Below are positions 1 through 8,674 of a stretch of DNA of 35,811 nucleotides, piece by piece. The notes beneath the pieces were generated by a model that saw only the letters and a program-made list of their open reading frames with translations, searched no databases and was not told the origin of the DNA. The position numbers were made by a program, and so were the translations under genes. Source of the DNA: Hahella sp. HN01 (GTDB lineage: Bacteria; Pseudomonadota; Gammaproteobacteria; Pseudomonadales; Oleiphilaceae); assembly GCF_018986435.1 (NCBI RefSeq), contig NZ_JAHMIN010000043.1:13303-49113 (forward strand), read 5' to 3'. Position 1 is the first letter of the stretch. Each line of letters opens with the position of its first letter.

Positions 1-170
1 CCCGTGCCCGCCAGTCCGACGACCAGTCCATAACCAAACAATGAGTTTTCTCTCACGCCTTCGATTCGAGCCAACTCTTTCAGGCGCACAGATGAGGCGC
101 TGGCAGTTTGGGCTACGACAAAACATATCAACGCCAGCGACCAATAAAGTCGTCTAATAACGCGACTCAT
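1..170 (-). CDS. flgI: FlgI, flagellar P-ring protein (N-terminal part only)
   Basis: FlgI builds the periplasmic P ring that bushes the flagellar rod in the peptidoglycan layer. The reverse-strand reading from ATG at 170 gives 56 codons: a signal peptide (MSRVIRRLYWSLALICFVVA) followed by VRLKELARIEGVRENSLFGY and GLVVGLAGTG, which is the characteristic N-terminus of mature FlgI. The start overlaps the flgH stop as ATGA (167-170), so translation is probably coupled. The gene runs off the left edge of the window and about 300 further residues are expected. It closes the visible part of the flagellar operon. The identity is firm; nothing can be said about its C-terminus. Confidence 0.93.
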   Translation of the reverse strand, partial: MSRVIRRLYWSLALICFVVAQTASASSVRLKELARIEGVRENSLFGYGLVVGLAGT

Positions 171-745
171 ATCAAGCCCACCTTGGTAAGGAACCAGTGA
201 ATAAAGCCTCTATCATCGGAATCTCCCAAGATGCCTTTTCCGTTGTATTCGATTTGCGCGTCGGAAATTCTGGTTGAGAGAATCGTGTTTTGCGCTGTGA
301 TGTCCTCTTCCCTTACCCAACCAGTTAACTTAATCGTCTGTTTTTCGCCGTTAACCGTAATTTTCTGCTCGCCAGAGATCAGCAGTCTGCCCACATCGTC
401 CTTATCGATAACATCAACACTGACGCGGGCTCGCAACTCACCTTCACGTTGCGTGCTGGCGCCGCTGTTTCTACCTAGTCCAAGTTCAAGGCTGCCCACT
501 TCCGTACGATTGGTTTGCCCAAATGAACCGGAAGCCTCTAGTGACTGATTAACCTTCGAGTCGCTGCTCGCACCGGCTTTAGATACTTCTACAATCAGAA
601 CCGTCAGGTTATCGCCTACCCGATATGCCTTCTTATCTGACGTCAAAGGCCGAAAGCTGGCCTCATCAAACAGGCTCTCGGCAAGTACCAGGTTAGGCAG
701 CGCCAGCACGCTTAACAAACAAAATGCTCGTATTAACCACTTCAC
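167..745 (-). CDS. flgH: FlgH, flagellar L-ring protein, short form lacking a lipobox
   Basis: FlgH forms the L ring in the outer membrane around the rod. The C-terminal half has the family pattern: GEQKITVNGEKQTIKLTGWV, then VREEDI..NTILSTRISDAQIEYNGKG..GFIHWFL. Two starts are possible. GTG at 763 gives 198 residues. GTG at 745 gives 192 residues, has AGGAAG seven bases upstream, lies two bases after the flgA stop and yields a clean signal peptide (MKWLIRAFCLLSVLALPNLVLA); I chose 745. Canonical FlgH is a lipoprotein with an L-x-G-C lipobox, about 230 residues long. Here the cleavage region reads VLAES with no cysteine, and the linker before the AYRVGDNLTVLI segment is short. The protein is therefore probably an unlipidated, short FlgH. 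The gene lies between flgA and flgI. Confidence 0.9.
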   Translation of the reverse strand: MKWLIRAFCLLSVLALPNLVLAESLFDEASFRPLTSDKKAYRVGDNLTVLIVEVSKAGASSDSKVNQSLEASGSFGQTNRTEVGSLELGLGRNSGASTQREGELRARVSVDVIDKDDVGRLLISGEQKITVNGEKQTIKLTGWVREEDITAQNTILSTRISDAQIEYNGKGILGDSDDRGFIHWFLTKVGLI

Positions 746-747
746 AA

Positions 748-1746
748 TTAACTTCCTATCCACACTCGACCAGCTGACAAAACCACGCCCAACATGGTTT
801 CTCCACTGCTAACCGACTTTAATTTGACTCGATCGCCCACGTAAGCGTCATGCATGGCCTCAGCTCGACTGCGCAGATAAACCGTGCCAACACGCACTTC
901 AACAGAAACAACGTCGCCGTTCTTAACTTCCGGAACCGCCCTTAGCATATCCTTGGTAATCGGCTGGCCCGCCCCGACCCGTTTTGAGAACTCTTTACCT
1001 TCAAAGTCCTTTTTCAATGCAGGCTCAATTCCCGCCGCAGCGACATCAATCAGCTCTCTCTTCAAAGGATGAGAGCCCACAGACATCCCCCTATCCGCGT
1101 CTACTGAGGGCGTCCAAACTTCCCCCATAGCTGATACTTCAAACCACACTGGCGCACTATTAAGCACTGCGCCAGAAGCGTCGACGATATCCATCCAAAC
1201 ACATATGCGGCGAGACAAAACACCCATTTCCAGAGGGCGAACCTGTATTCCCGCCATCTGTTTAGAAACCAGAATGTTTCTTTTCCTGGCGCTTACCGGC
1301 GTTACCTCAACCTCTTGAAAGCCGGCTTCGACAAGCCAACGCTTTAAATAAGCGCCAGCCTTTTCTTCTAGAGCATCCGGGTCAATCTTTGCAGCTGCAA
1401 CCTTAAGCTGGATATGATCCGGCCCTTCCAATCTCCATGAAGGCATGCTTGCATTTGAACTCCAACGCGCAAGTTGCTTTTCTATTTCCACCTTGGAAAT
1501 AGACTCCGCACTAAGCTGACGTGGTGAAAGTTCAATAGTCGGCAACTTATTTTCATCCTGAGCCGGGTCCAATCGAACCGCCCCGAGACGACTTAACTCG
1601 ACTTGCATGACCTGCTTTCTCGCCCCTGGTTCGTTTACACCTATCAAGGTTGCATATGGGCTTAGCATCAGGCGATTTTCAGCCACACACGGCAGGCTGC
1701 ATATTCCTATCGCCAGGCACCCAAATAAGCGTATCAGTACTGACAT
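748..1746 (-). CDS. flgA: FlgA, P-ring assembly chaperone, with long N-terminal region
   Basis: FlgA is the periplasmic chaperone that helps FlgI assemble into the P ring. A signal peptide is visible (MSVLIRLFGCLAIGICSLPCVAEN). The C-terminal part, roughly residues 180-332, reads as a FlgA/SAF-type domain: APVWFEVSAMGEVWTPSVDA, then ISKDM-like PITKDMLRAVPEVKNGDVVS, and AEAMHDAYVGDRVKLKSVSS followed by a V-x-S-A-G-R-V-W-I end. At 332 residues it is about 100 longer than typical FlgA, the extra length being upstream of that domain. ATG at 1746 is the start; no strong ribosome site precedes it, so coupling from flgG (stop 18 bases upstream) is likely. Position between flgG and flgH supports the call. 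Confidence 0.87.
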   Translation of the reverse strand: MSVLIRLFGCLAIGICSLPCVAENRLMLSPYATLIGVNEPGARKQVMQVELSRLGAVRLDPAQDENKLPTIELSPRQLSAESISKVEIEKQLARWSSNASMPSWRLEGPDHIQLKVAAAKIDPDALEEKAGAYLKRWLVEAGFQEVEVTPVSARKRNILVSKQMAGIQVRPLEMGVLSRRICVWMDIVDASGAVLNSAPVWFEVSAMGEVWTPSVDADRGMSVGSHPLKRELIDVAAAGIEPALKKDFEGKEFSKRVGAGQPITKDMLRAVPEVKNGDVVSVEVRVGTVYLRSRAEAMHDAYVGDRVKLKSVSSGETMLGVVLSAGRVWIGS

Positions 1747-1764
1747 CAGAAGCCGCGCAAGAGA

Positions 1765-2529
1765 TTAACCACGAAGGTCGTTTGTAATCTGCATGATTTC
1801 ATCCGCCGCTCTGATGACATGAGAGTTAGCTTGATAGCCTCGCTGAGCGGTCACCAGCTCCACCAACTCTTTCACCAGATCAACGTTCGAACTCTCCAGA
1901 AACCCTTGTTGAATCATTCCCAGCCCATTGGAGCCTGCTTGCGAATAGAGAGGCGCTCCAGCGTCATCCGCCGGAATGTAAAGCCCTTGCCCGGCTGATT
2001 CCAAAGCCTGATCATTGATGAACTTGGCCAGCTGTATTTCGCCGACTTCAAGAACATCTTCGCCAATCTGTACCTTCACCACGCCGTCAGTGGAAATCTG
2101 CATTTTTGCGGCATCAGGCGGAATCTGAATCTGATCTGAAAGACGCAGTCCTGTAAGTGTGGACAGGTAGCCGTCCTCATCGATCTTGAGCGCGCCGTTT
2201 CGGGTATAGCCGTACTCGCCGTTTTCCAGCATGACCTCAAAGAAACCGTCTCCGCGTATCGCCAGATCCAGTTGATTTTCAGTAGCTTTCAGGTCTCCAG
2301 AATCAAATTGCATGGTGACTTCAGCGACCTTTGTTCCCATTCCGACGGAGTTAACCCCTTTTCTTCCCGCCGCTGACGTTGCGGGTTGACGGCTGATCAA
2401 GTCGCCAAACGCCACCCGACTTTTCTTGTATGCGACGGTGTTAAGGTTCGCCATATTATTTGAGATGGTTTCAATCTGCTTCTGACCGGCTTGTAGACCA
2501 GTTTCAGCTACATACAACGCATCAATCAT
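1765..2529 (-). CDS. flgG: FlgG, distal rod protein
   Basis: FlgG is the main distal-rod subunit of the flagellar axle, exported by the flagellar type III apparatus. The 254-residue protein has the standard rod/hook N-terminus with heptad-like helix (ALYVAETGLQAGQKQIETIS, then NNMANLNTVAYKKSRVAFGD) and the C-terminal helix LVELVTAQRGYQANSHVIRA. The middle holds the FlgG signature DLAIRGDGFFEV. Length matches the family (about 260). ATG at 2529 is preceded by AGGAGAT at good spacing. flgF lies 12 bases upstream and flgA 18 bases downstream, consistent with one transcript. Confidence 0.95.
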   Translation of the reverse strand: MIDALYVAETGLQAGQKQIETISNNMANLNTVAYKKSRVAFGDLISRQPATSAAGRKGVNSVGMGTKVAEVTMQFDSGDLKATENQLDLAIRGDGFFEVMLENGEYGYTRNGALKIDEDGYLSTLTGLRLSDQIQIPPDAAKMQISTDGVVKVQIGEDVLEVGEIQLAKFINDQALESAGQGLYIPADDAGAPLYSQAGSNGLGMIQQGFLESSNVDLVKELVELVTAQRGYQANSHVIRAADEIMQITNDLRG

Positions 2530-2541
2530 GAACCGTATCTC

Positions 2542-3249
2542 CTAAAATTTTCCTAAGGTGCTAATGGCGCTATCTATAGAGCCGTCATAGGCTTTCAGCA
2601 CGTTATGCGACAATTGATAATGACGTGTGAGTTCAACCAGCCTTACGATCTCTTCCATTGTATTGACGTTGGACATTTCCAAATAAGACTGCATAACCTG
2701 GGTATCTGACGCCTCAGTTGAAGCCTGCATAGACGGATTTTCGAAAAGCCCTTCGCCGGCGTAGCTCAGCTGTTCGGAATTCTGAAATACGGCTATCGCC
2801 AGCTTGTCCAATACAACACCGTCCTGAACAATTGAGCCGTCTGGCTGCACTTCAAAATCAGCATCACTCAGCGCAACAGGTCCACTACGCCCTAATACTC
2901 GCTCCCCGGTGACCAGCCCCAGATAGCCGTCTGGATTCAGGCGCAGTTGACCTTTACGAGTGAAGAACGTTTTATCGCCGGAAGAAGCCATAAGAAAACC
3001 CTCTCCATCCAAAGCGATGTCCATGGCGTTCCCAGTCATCTTGAAAGCGCCCTGTGTAAAGTCTTTCTGCAGCGTCAAATCTGGCTCTAGTTTCGCTTCA
3101 TTCATAAATGCAGTTTGAAACTTATCCACGATCAATTGGTCACGCTTATATGCTGGAGCGCCTTGATTAGATAAGTTCTGACTAATAGTCCGTAAACGTT
3201 CCAAATCAGCATTCAAGGTAAGCTGAATTGCACTTACTACGTCAGCCAT
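2542..3249 (-). CDS. flgF: FlgF, proximal rod protein
   Basis: FlgF is a rod subunit below FlgG. The 235-residue sequence begins VVSAIQLTLNADLERLRTIS followed by QNLSNQGAPAYKRDQL and ends with VRLVELTRHYQLSHNVLKAY, the paired terminal helices of axial proteins. The central MDIALDGEGFLMASSGDKTF matches the FlgF/FlgG core. It is more divergent than the neighbouring FlgG: the usual NNxAN at the N-terminus is QNLSN, and the C-terminal MI.xxRxyexx pattern reads VRLVELTRHYQL. ATG at 3249 has AGGAAGGAAA upstream. It starts two bases after the flhA stop, so it is read from the same message as the export genes. Confidence 0.88.
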   Translation of the reverse strand: MADVVSAIQLTLNADLERLRTISQNLSNQGAPAYKRDQLIVDKFQTAFMNEAKLEPDLTLQKDFTQGAFKMTGNAMDIALDGEGFLMASSGDKTFFTRKGQLRLNPDGYLGLVTGERVLGRSGPVALSDADFEVQPDGSIVQDGVVLDKLAIAVFQNSEQLSYAGEGLFENPSMQASTEASDTQVMQSYLEMSNVNTMEEIVRLVELTRHYQLSHNVLKAYDGSIDSAISTLGKF

Positions 3250-3250
3250 A

Positions 3251-5344
3251 TTAACTTTCCTTCCTTTCTTTATTCGTCGCGCGGTTAATCAAGCCACGAT
3301 CGACTTCCACAATAGAAAAAGATTTGATGTTCATACCGACAGGAACCTCGGTTAACGCCAACACAGTAAGATGAGGCAATAGTCGACCTGACAGTTTTCT
3401 TATATGCCGGCGAATACCAGGTGAGGTAATCAGCACAGGCTTCAAGCCGGCTGACATCATTTTCTCAACCTGACGAGCCATGCTGCTTAACACCTGCTCC
3501 GTCAACTTCGGATCGATATATAAAGACGCACCTTGTTCCGTCACTCTGATGCCGGACTGCATCAGCTGCTCAACTCCCGGATCCAAACTCATAACATGAA
3601 GGTAACGGTCCTGCGCAACCAAATCCTGGCAGATTTCGGCGCCGAGTTTTTGCCGCACTTGGTCCGCTAACTGCTCATGGTCCTTACTCACTTTGCCTGC
3701 ATCGACCAACGCCTCCGCGATAAGCTCAATGTTCCTGATAGACACTTTTTCCTGTAGCAGTTGCTGCAGCACTTTTTGAATATCAGAGAGCGTCAATGTA
3801 TTGGGAACCAGCTCTTCATACAGAGAGGACTGCGCAGTACGTACCCTTCCCATCAGTTTTTCTGTTTCTGATCGAGTCAAAAGGGCCGGCGCTTGAGACC
3901 TGACCGTTTCATTTACATGAGTCAGCATCACGGTTAGCGGGTCAACCAAGGTACAGTTAAACTGCCGCGCTTTTTCTTTTAAATTCTCCTCAATCCAGAC
4001 CGCAGGCAGCCCATAGGTAGGGTCTTTCACCGACACCCCGGGCAATTTATCCGTCAGGTCCTGCGCACTGATCGCTAATATTCGATCGGAGTACAACTCG
4101 CCTTCAGCAACTTGAGCGCCATGTACGCAGACTTTATATTCGCGTTCATTATTGCGATCTGTCTGATATATCTTCACATTCGGTAAAACGAATCCCAGCT
4201 CGAGCGCCAGCTGCTTGCGGAGCCTCTTGATCTCTTCCATCAAAGCGCCTTCACTCGCCCCTAGATATCCAGCGATAGCGGGCCCAAGAGAAATTTCCAA
4301 AGGTTCTACTTTCAGCTCTTGATAGATGTCCTTTTCTGCATCTTCCTGATCTTCGACGTTATCCTCAGCTTCCTGGTACTTGTTCTGTTTGAAGGCGTAC
4401 ACCACCAACGCAGCCATCAGTGAAGCGACAATAAAAATCGGGAGCGCCGGGATTCCTGGCAGAAGCAATAATGAAAGCAACCCAAGAGTAACGATGACAA
4501 GGCTCTTTGGATAACGAGTGACCTGCCTGGATATTTCATCGCCCAGGAATGCGTCTGTCGCTGCGCGGGTGATGATAATGCCTGTTGCAGTGGAAATAAC
4601 CAGTGCGGGGATCTGAGTGACAATGCCGTCGCCAACTGTCAGCAAAGTATAGTTGTGAAGCGCTTCACCCCAGCTAAGGCCTCGCTGCGCAATCCCAACG
4701 GTTAACCCGCCAATTATGTCGATCAGGATTATTAAAATACCCGCAATAGCGTCGCCTTTCACAAACTTACTGGCGCCGTCCATTGCCCCATAAAAGCTGG
4801 CTTCACGCTCAATATTCTGACGCCTCTCACGAGCTTCTTTTTCATCAATGAGCCCCATGTTCATGTCGGCGTCGATACTCATTTGTTTACCCGGCATGCT
4901 ATCCAGGGTAAATCGAGCGGCTACTTCAGCCACCCTTTGGGCGCCATTGGTGACCACCACATACTGAACGACAATCAATATGAGAAAAACGACAAGTCCT
5001 ATAACGTAGTTACCGCCCACAACATAAGTGCCGATGGCGTTAATCACATCGCCAGCATCGCCATCGGACAAAATAAGTCGTGTTGCGGCGATATTTAGAG
5101 ACAGCCGAAAAAGCGTTGCGATAAGCAACAAGGAAGGAAAGGTTGAGAATCCCAGTGGTTTATCAACAAAGAAAGTTAATAAAAGGATCAACAAACCAAA
5201 ACTGAAATTGATAATGAGCAGCACATCCAATAGCTGCGAGGGAATAGGTGTAAAAAGCACCAGCAGTATGCCCACCATTCCCAATACAAGCGCAAGCTCG
5301 CTGCGTGTTCCCAGCAATGAAGCCATCGACGGTCTATTCATCAT
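3251..5344 (-). CDS. flhA: FlhA, flagellar export-gate protein
   Basis: FlhA is the nonameric inner-membrane export gate that receives substrate-chaperone complexes. The 697-residue length is normal. The N-terminal half is a chain of hydrophobic segments. The FHIPEP-family signature stands at about residues 137-175 (QRVAEVAARFTLDSMPGKQM, followed by SIDADMNMG and the charged DEKEARERR loop). The C-terminal half is the cytosolic domain, with acidic linker VEDQEDAEKD near residue 330. ATG at 5344 overlaps the flhB stop as ATGA; a second ATG follows at 5341. GGGG lies about nine bases upstream. The gene is flanked by flhB and flgF in one operon. Confidence 0.96.
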   Translation of the reverse strand: MMNRPSMASLLGTRSELALVLGMVGILLVLFTPIPSQLLDVLLIINFSFGLLILLLTFFVDKPLGFSTFPSLLLIATLFRLSLNIAATRLILSDGDAGDVINAIGTYVVGGNYVIGLVVFLILIVVQYVVVTNGAQRVAEVAARFTLDSMPGKQMSIDADMNMGLIDEKEARERRQNIEREASFYGAMDGASKFVKGDAIAGILIILIDIIGGLTVGIAQRGLSWGEALHNYTLLTVGDGIVTQIPALVISTATGIIITRAATDAFLGDEISRQVTRYPKSLVIVTLGLLSLLLLPGIPALPIFIVASLMAALVVYAFKQNKYQEAEDNVEDQEDAEKDIYQELKVEPLEISLGPAIAGYLGASEGALMEEIKRLRKQLALELGFVLPNVKIYQTDRNNEREYKVCVHGAQVAEGELYSDRILAISAQDLTDKLPGVSVKDPTYGLPAVWIEENLKEKARQFNCTLVDPLTVMLTHVNETVRSQAPALLTRSETEKLMGRVRTAQSSLYEELVPNTLTLSDIQKVLQQLLQEKVSIRNIELIAEALVDAGKVSKDHEQLADQVRQKLGAEICQDLVAQDRYLHVMSLDPGVEQLMQSGIRVTEQGASLYIDPKLTEQVLSSMARQVEKMMSAGLKPVLITSPGIRRHIRKLSGRLLPHLTVLALTEVPVGMNIKSFSIVEVDRGLINRATNKERKES

Positions 5345-6453
5345 GTAGCGGCCCCTTTCACGCTAAACTGATCTCTCCCCTGCCGTTCTCTTTTGATTTG
5401 ATAAGCGCGGCGTAAAGCCCTTGCCACCCCCACAAACGCATCCTCTGGAATCATCGAGCCAATCTCAGTTTTCTTGAACAAATAACGGGCCAGCGGCGGA
5501 TCTTGAATAATGGGCACCTGATGCTGACGCGCCAGGTCCCTTAAGTGTTTCGCCATGGCGTCCACGCCTTTCCCCGTCACTGTCGGCGCAGCCATTCTTT
5601 TTGCGTCATACTTTACAACCACTGCGTAGTGTTCCGGGTTAGTGATAATCAGGTCCGCCTCAGGAACACTGGCTGCGGAGCCAGCGCGCTTACGCAGCTC
5701 CCTTTCCAACTCTTTCCTTTTCGCCCTGATGTGAGGATCGCCTTCGCGCCTCTTTATTTCATCTTTGACTTCTTTCTTAGTCATACGCATGTTGCGCATG
5801 AACTCCCAACGGGTGAACAACATATCAATGACTGCAATCAGCAATAGCGCCGCCGTCAGTTTGAAAATAATGCCCGCAGCATATCCGATGAATGACGGCA
5901 ACGCCGTCGCCGCCGACTTGGCGGTTAGCCCAAAAAATTCCGGCATCAGGTCAGCCAAAGTCCAGTACAACACACTCCCCAACAACGCCAGTTTGATCAG
6001 GTTTTTCCCCAGCTCAAACAATATCTTGACTGAGAACAAACGCTTAAAGCCTGCGATTGGATTGATACGCTTAATGTCAGGTTTGATTGGATGGAAAGAA
6101 AATACAGGACCTGTTTGAGCCATTGAGCACAACACGCCGATAACCATCATTACAACCAGCAACGGACTCAATATCCAGCCTATCTCCGAGATAATCCAGA
6201 CGCCCCAGGTTCTGACCGTCATAATGTCAAAGTCAACAGACGCCGCATCTGCAAACAGCTTTTGACACAAGCTGAAGAAACGCGTGGCGAGATCCTGCGA
6301 TACTGACCACAATAGCAGCGCACCGGCGGCGAGAGCGAAGACATGATTGACTTCCTGACTCTTTGCCACATTCCCTTTCTTCTTCGCCTCTTGGAGTTTA
6401 AAGGGCGAAGGGGGTTCGGTCTTTTCAGACTTATCCGGTTGCGACTCTGCCAT
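5341..6453 (-). CDS. flhB: FlhB, export switch protein with NPEH cleavage site
   Basis: FlhB sits beside the FliPQR pore and switches export specificity after autocleavage in its cytosolic domain. The 370-residue protein starts with the usual charged leader (SEKTEPPSPFKLQEAKKKGN), has four hydrophobic segments (about residues 37-52, 88-112, 150-168, 185-213), then the basic linker MTKKEVKDEIKRREGDPHIR. The autocleavage motif, NPTH in most of the family, is N272-P273-E274-H275 here (bases 5629-5640), followed by YAVVVKYD. The Asn-Pro bond is intact, so cleavage should still be possible; what the Thr-to-Glu change does is unknown to me. ATG at 6453 is seven bases after the fliR stop. Confidence 0.96.
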   Translation of the reverse strand: MAESQPDKSEKTEPPSPFKLQEAKKKGNVAKSQEVNHVFALAAGALLLWSVSQDLATRFFSLCQKLFADAASVDFDIMTVRTWGVWIISEIGWILSPLLVVMMVIGVLCSMAQTGPVFSFHPIKPDIKRINPIAGFKRLFSVKILFELGKNLIKLALLGSVLYWTLADLMPEFFGLTAKSAATALPSFIGYAAGIIFKLTAALLLIAVIDMLFTRWEFMRNMRMTKKEVKDEIKRREGDPHIRAKRKELERELRKRAGSAASVPEADLIITNPEHYAVVVKYDAKRMAAPTVTGKGVDAMAKHLRDLARQHQVPIIQDPPLARYLFKKTEIGSMIPEDAFVGVARALRRAYQIKRERQGRDQFSVKGAAT

Positions 6454-6460
6454 AATTACT

Positions 6461-7231
6461 TCAGACGACTGTCAGCATTCCGCTCCAGTAGCGGAATATA
6501 GAAATAAACACTTCTCCAATTAATGGAGTCAGGTATTTGAGTGAAAGCGCCGTCACTCCGATCCCTAACGCCACTTTTAATGGCAGAAAGAGAAAGTAGA
6601 CATTCATTTGCGGCATCGTCCTCGCCATGACCGCTACGCCTACATCCAATAAAAACAACACCGCCAGGACCGGCGCCGCAAGCACCATTGCGAATGAGAA
6701 CATCAGTCCCACCTGCTTCATAGCGCCATTAAAATCCATTCTTGCTAAACCAGAGCCCGGAGGCACTTGGGCGACACTATACGCAAGCCCTTTAATCACC
6801 ATGTGATGCGCATCCATGCTAAAAAAAACGAAGGTGGCGAAAAACAGCAGTATTGTTCCCATCAACGGCTCCGCCGAGTTTGTTGCGGGATTCATTATAT
6901 TCGCCGCGCCGAAGCCTGACTGAAAGTCAATCAGCCTGCCAGCTATCTGAAAGACGGTAAAGGCCGCATGAAGACCTAAAGCCATCGCCAACCCTAGTAC
7001 CAACTCATTCGCACAGGCTAACGCCATCTCGACTATTGAAGATGGCATTTGCGCCCCCGCAGTCGGCGAGAAACGCACCATCAACAAAGCCAGGGCACAA
7101 ACCAGGAAAAACCTGATACGCCCAGGTAAACGTCCAAACATATCAAAAGGAGAAGCCATCACCACTAACGCCAGACGTATGGACAGGAGCCACCAGGCCC
7201 ATGCCCAAGAGAGATCAATGGTGAAGTGCAT
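6461..7231 (-). CDS. fliR: FliR, flagellar export-pore protein
   Basis: FliR is an inner-membrane component of the FliP5-FliQ4-FliR1 export pore. The 256-residue protein has several hydrophobic segments and the family core: MASPFDMFGRLPGRIRFFLV near the N-terminus, ALACANELVLGLAMALGLHA, then IDFQSGFGAANIMNPAT. The C-terminal region (MPQMNVYFLFLPLKVALGIG) matches FliR's conserved Q-x-N-v-f-f-x-g-p-l-k pattern. It begins three bases after fliQ and ends seven bases before flhB. Length and order (fliQ-fliR-flhB) are the normal arrangement. Confidence 0.94.
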   Translation of the reverse strand: MHFTIDLSWAWAWWLLSIRLALVVMASPFDMFGRLPGRIRFFLVCALALLMVRFSPTAGAQMPSSIVEMALACANELVLGLAMALGLHAAFTVFQIAGRLIDFQSGFGAANIMNPATNSAEPLMGTILLFFATFVFFSMDAHHMVIKGLAYSVAQVPPGSGLARMDFNGAMKQVGLMFSFAMVLAAPVLAVLFLLDVGVAVMARTMPQMNVYFLFLPLKVALGIGVTALSLKYLTPLIGEVFISIFRYWSGMLTVV

Positions 7232-7234
7232 CGT

Positions 7235-7501
7235 CTAAAAGTATGCCGGTATATTCCCGATTACGTTTTTTGCGTAAAGGGTCAGTGTCGCCAGCATCCA
7301 TGACCCCATAACAAATATGATCGCCACGACAGCACCAATTTTTGGTACAAACGTTAACGTCATTTCCTGTATCTGGGTGACTACCTGCAATATGCTGATA
7401 ATCAACCCTACGATCAGACTGACTATTAAAATAGGCGCAGCGACCAAAACTGCCGTCCATAACATGTCTTCGGTAAGCATCATCGCCAGATCGGCATTCA
7501 T
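7235..7501 (-). CDS. fliQ: FliQ, flagellar export-pore protein
   Basis: FliQ is the small two-helix subunit of the export pore. From ATG at 7501 the product is 88 residues, the family length (about 89), starting MNADLAMMLTEDMLWTAVLV. Two hydrophobic helices surround the family core ISILQVVTQIQEMTLTFVPK. GGAGAT eight bases upstream of 7501 decides this start; a TTG eight codons earlier (7525) would add MRLDGDKS but overlaps the upstream stop and has no ribosome site of its own. Unusually, fliP is not upstream: the preceding gene is a TPR protein. The pore must get FliP from elsewhere in the genome. Confidence 0.94.
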   Translation of the reverse strand: MNADLAMMLTEDMLWTAVLVAAPILIVSLIVGLIISILQVVTQIQEMTLTFVPKIGAVVAIIFVMGSWMLATLTLYAKNVIGNIPAYF

Positions 7502-7521
7502 AGATTTATCTCCATCTAATC

Positions 7522-8658
7522 TCAATGACGGATAAACTGAGGAAGAATATCGATCAGCTTACGCCCTTTATCATCAATAGGAGCATTCATAAGGCGATGC
7601 ATAATCTGTTGCGCCTGCTCTGGATTATTTTCGCCTTGGTCACATAAAGCGCGGGCAAAGTGTCCGGAGAAGGAGTCTTTATCCAGTCGAGTCGCCTTGC
7701 GCGCCAGTAAGCGAGCTTCCGCATAATCCTGTGTTAGCGCTTTAATAACCGCCAGGGCGCCGTAGGTTTCGCCAAAACGGTCATCGATTTCGCTGGCGCG
7801 GCCTAAACTTTCTTCCGCTTCCTGCATCCGCCCCTGTAAAATCTGGCACCAAGCCAGTACGTTCCAAGAGCCAATGTGACCAGGCATATTTTCAAGCCCT
7901 TTTTTTAACGCGCCCTCAGCGGCGGCCAAATCACCCTGCTGCATTTCCAGGAGACCTTTGCCAACCCATCCGCGCCCACTTTTCGGCTTGGCCTGAATCA
8001 TTGCGTCAAAGCTTTGCGCTGCTGTACTTAGATCCAACACGTTGAGGGAGCAATAAGCCTTAACGCCCAATGCTTCCGCATTGTCTGGGTCCTGGGCCAA
8101 CACTTCCTCTGCCATGCCTATCGCTTTATCAAAGTCTTCGTTGTCTTGCAGACACATTGCTAAAACAGCTTTGGCTTCTAAGAAGTCCGGCTGGAGAGAC
8201 AGCGCTAAATTTACAAAGCGCTCCACCTCTGGCAGGTCGCCCATGGCGTAATAGGCGCGCGCGAGGACTAATGCGTAACCGGAATTCTTTGCAGGCTCTT
8301 CAATATGCTCGCTCAGTTCAACGACCGCCTTATCCGGCGCTGATTGCAGGAGGTAACAGTAACCTAGATTGTAGCTGATGCTCGGGTGAGACAGCCCTGC
8401 TGTTTTAAGCTGGGAGAAGCCCGCTACCGCTTCTTCAACTCGTCCCAATGTGATCATGACCATCGAGCGTTCATAAATCGCCTGGGGGTGGTCCGCCGCA
8501 ATTTTTAATGCGCGGTCAAAGAGAGAAACAGCGTCTTCAGGCTGGCCGCTTTCATGCAACGCGCGCCCCAAGTCCAATAACAGATTCAGGTTGTTTTCAT
8601 CTTGTTCGAGAAAACGCTTGAGGCGCGCGATTTTTTCCGCCAAGTCGGAGACTGACAT
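7522..8658 (-). CDS. TPR-repeat protein of the flagellar operon
   Basis: A 378-residue soluble protein with no signal peptide, built almost wholly of tetratricopeptide-like helix pairs (for example LNLLLDLGRALHESGQPEDA, HPSISYNLGYCYLLQSAPDK, then NAEALGVKAYCSLN). About nine to ten TPR units fit the length. TPR arrays bind other proteins; no enzyme domain is visible. It ends 20 bases before the fliQ ATG and starts 16 bases after a second TPR gene, so it is almost certainly cotranscribed with the export genes. A role as assembly or export accessory factor of this flagellum is inference. I do not recognise a named family. Confidence 0.8.
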   Translation of the reverse strand: MSVSDLAEKIARLKRFLEQDENNLNLLLDLGRALHESGQPEDAVSLFDRALKIAADHPQAIYERSMVMITLGRVEEAVAGFSQLKTAGLSHPSISYNLGYCYLLQSAPDKAVVELSEHIEEPAKNSGYALVLARAYYAMGDLPEVERFVNLALSLQPDFLEAKAVLAMCLQDNEDFDKAIGMAEEVLAQDPDNAEALGVKAYCSLNVLDLSTAAQSFDAMIQAKPKSGRGWVGKGLLEMQQGDLAAAEGALKKGLENMPGHIGSWNVLAWCQILQGRMQEAEESLGRASEIDDRFGETYGALAVIKALTQDYAEARLLARKATRLDKDSFSGHFARALCDQGENNPEQAQQIMHRLMNAPIDDKGRKLIDILPQFIRH

Positions 8659-8674
8659 GTGTCCGTCCGTAGTA

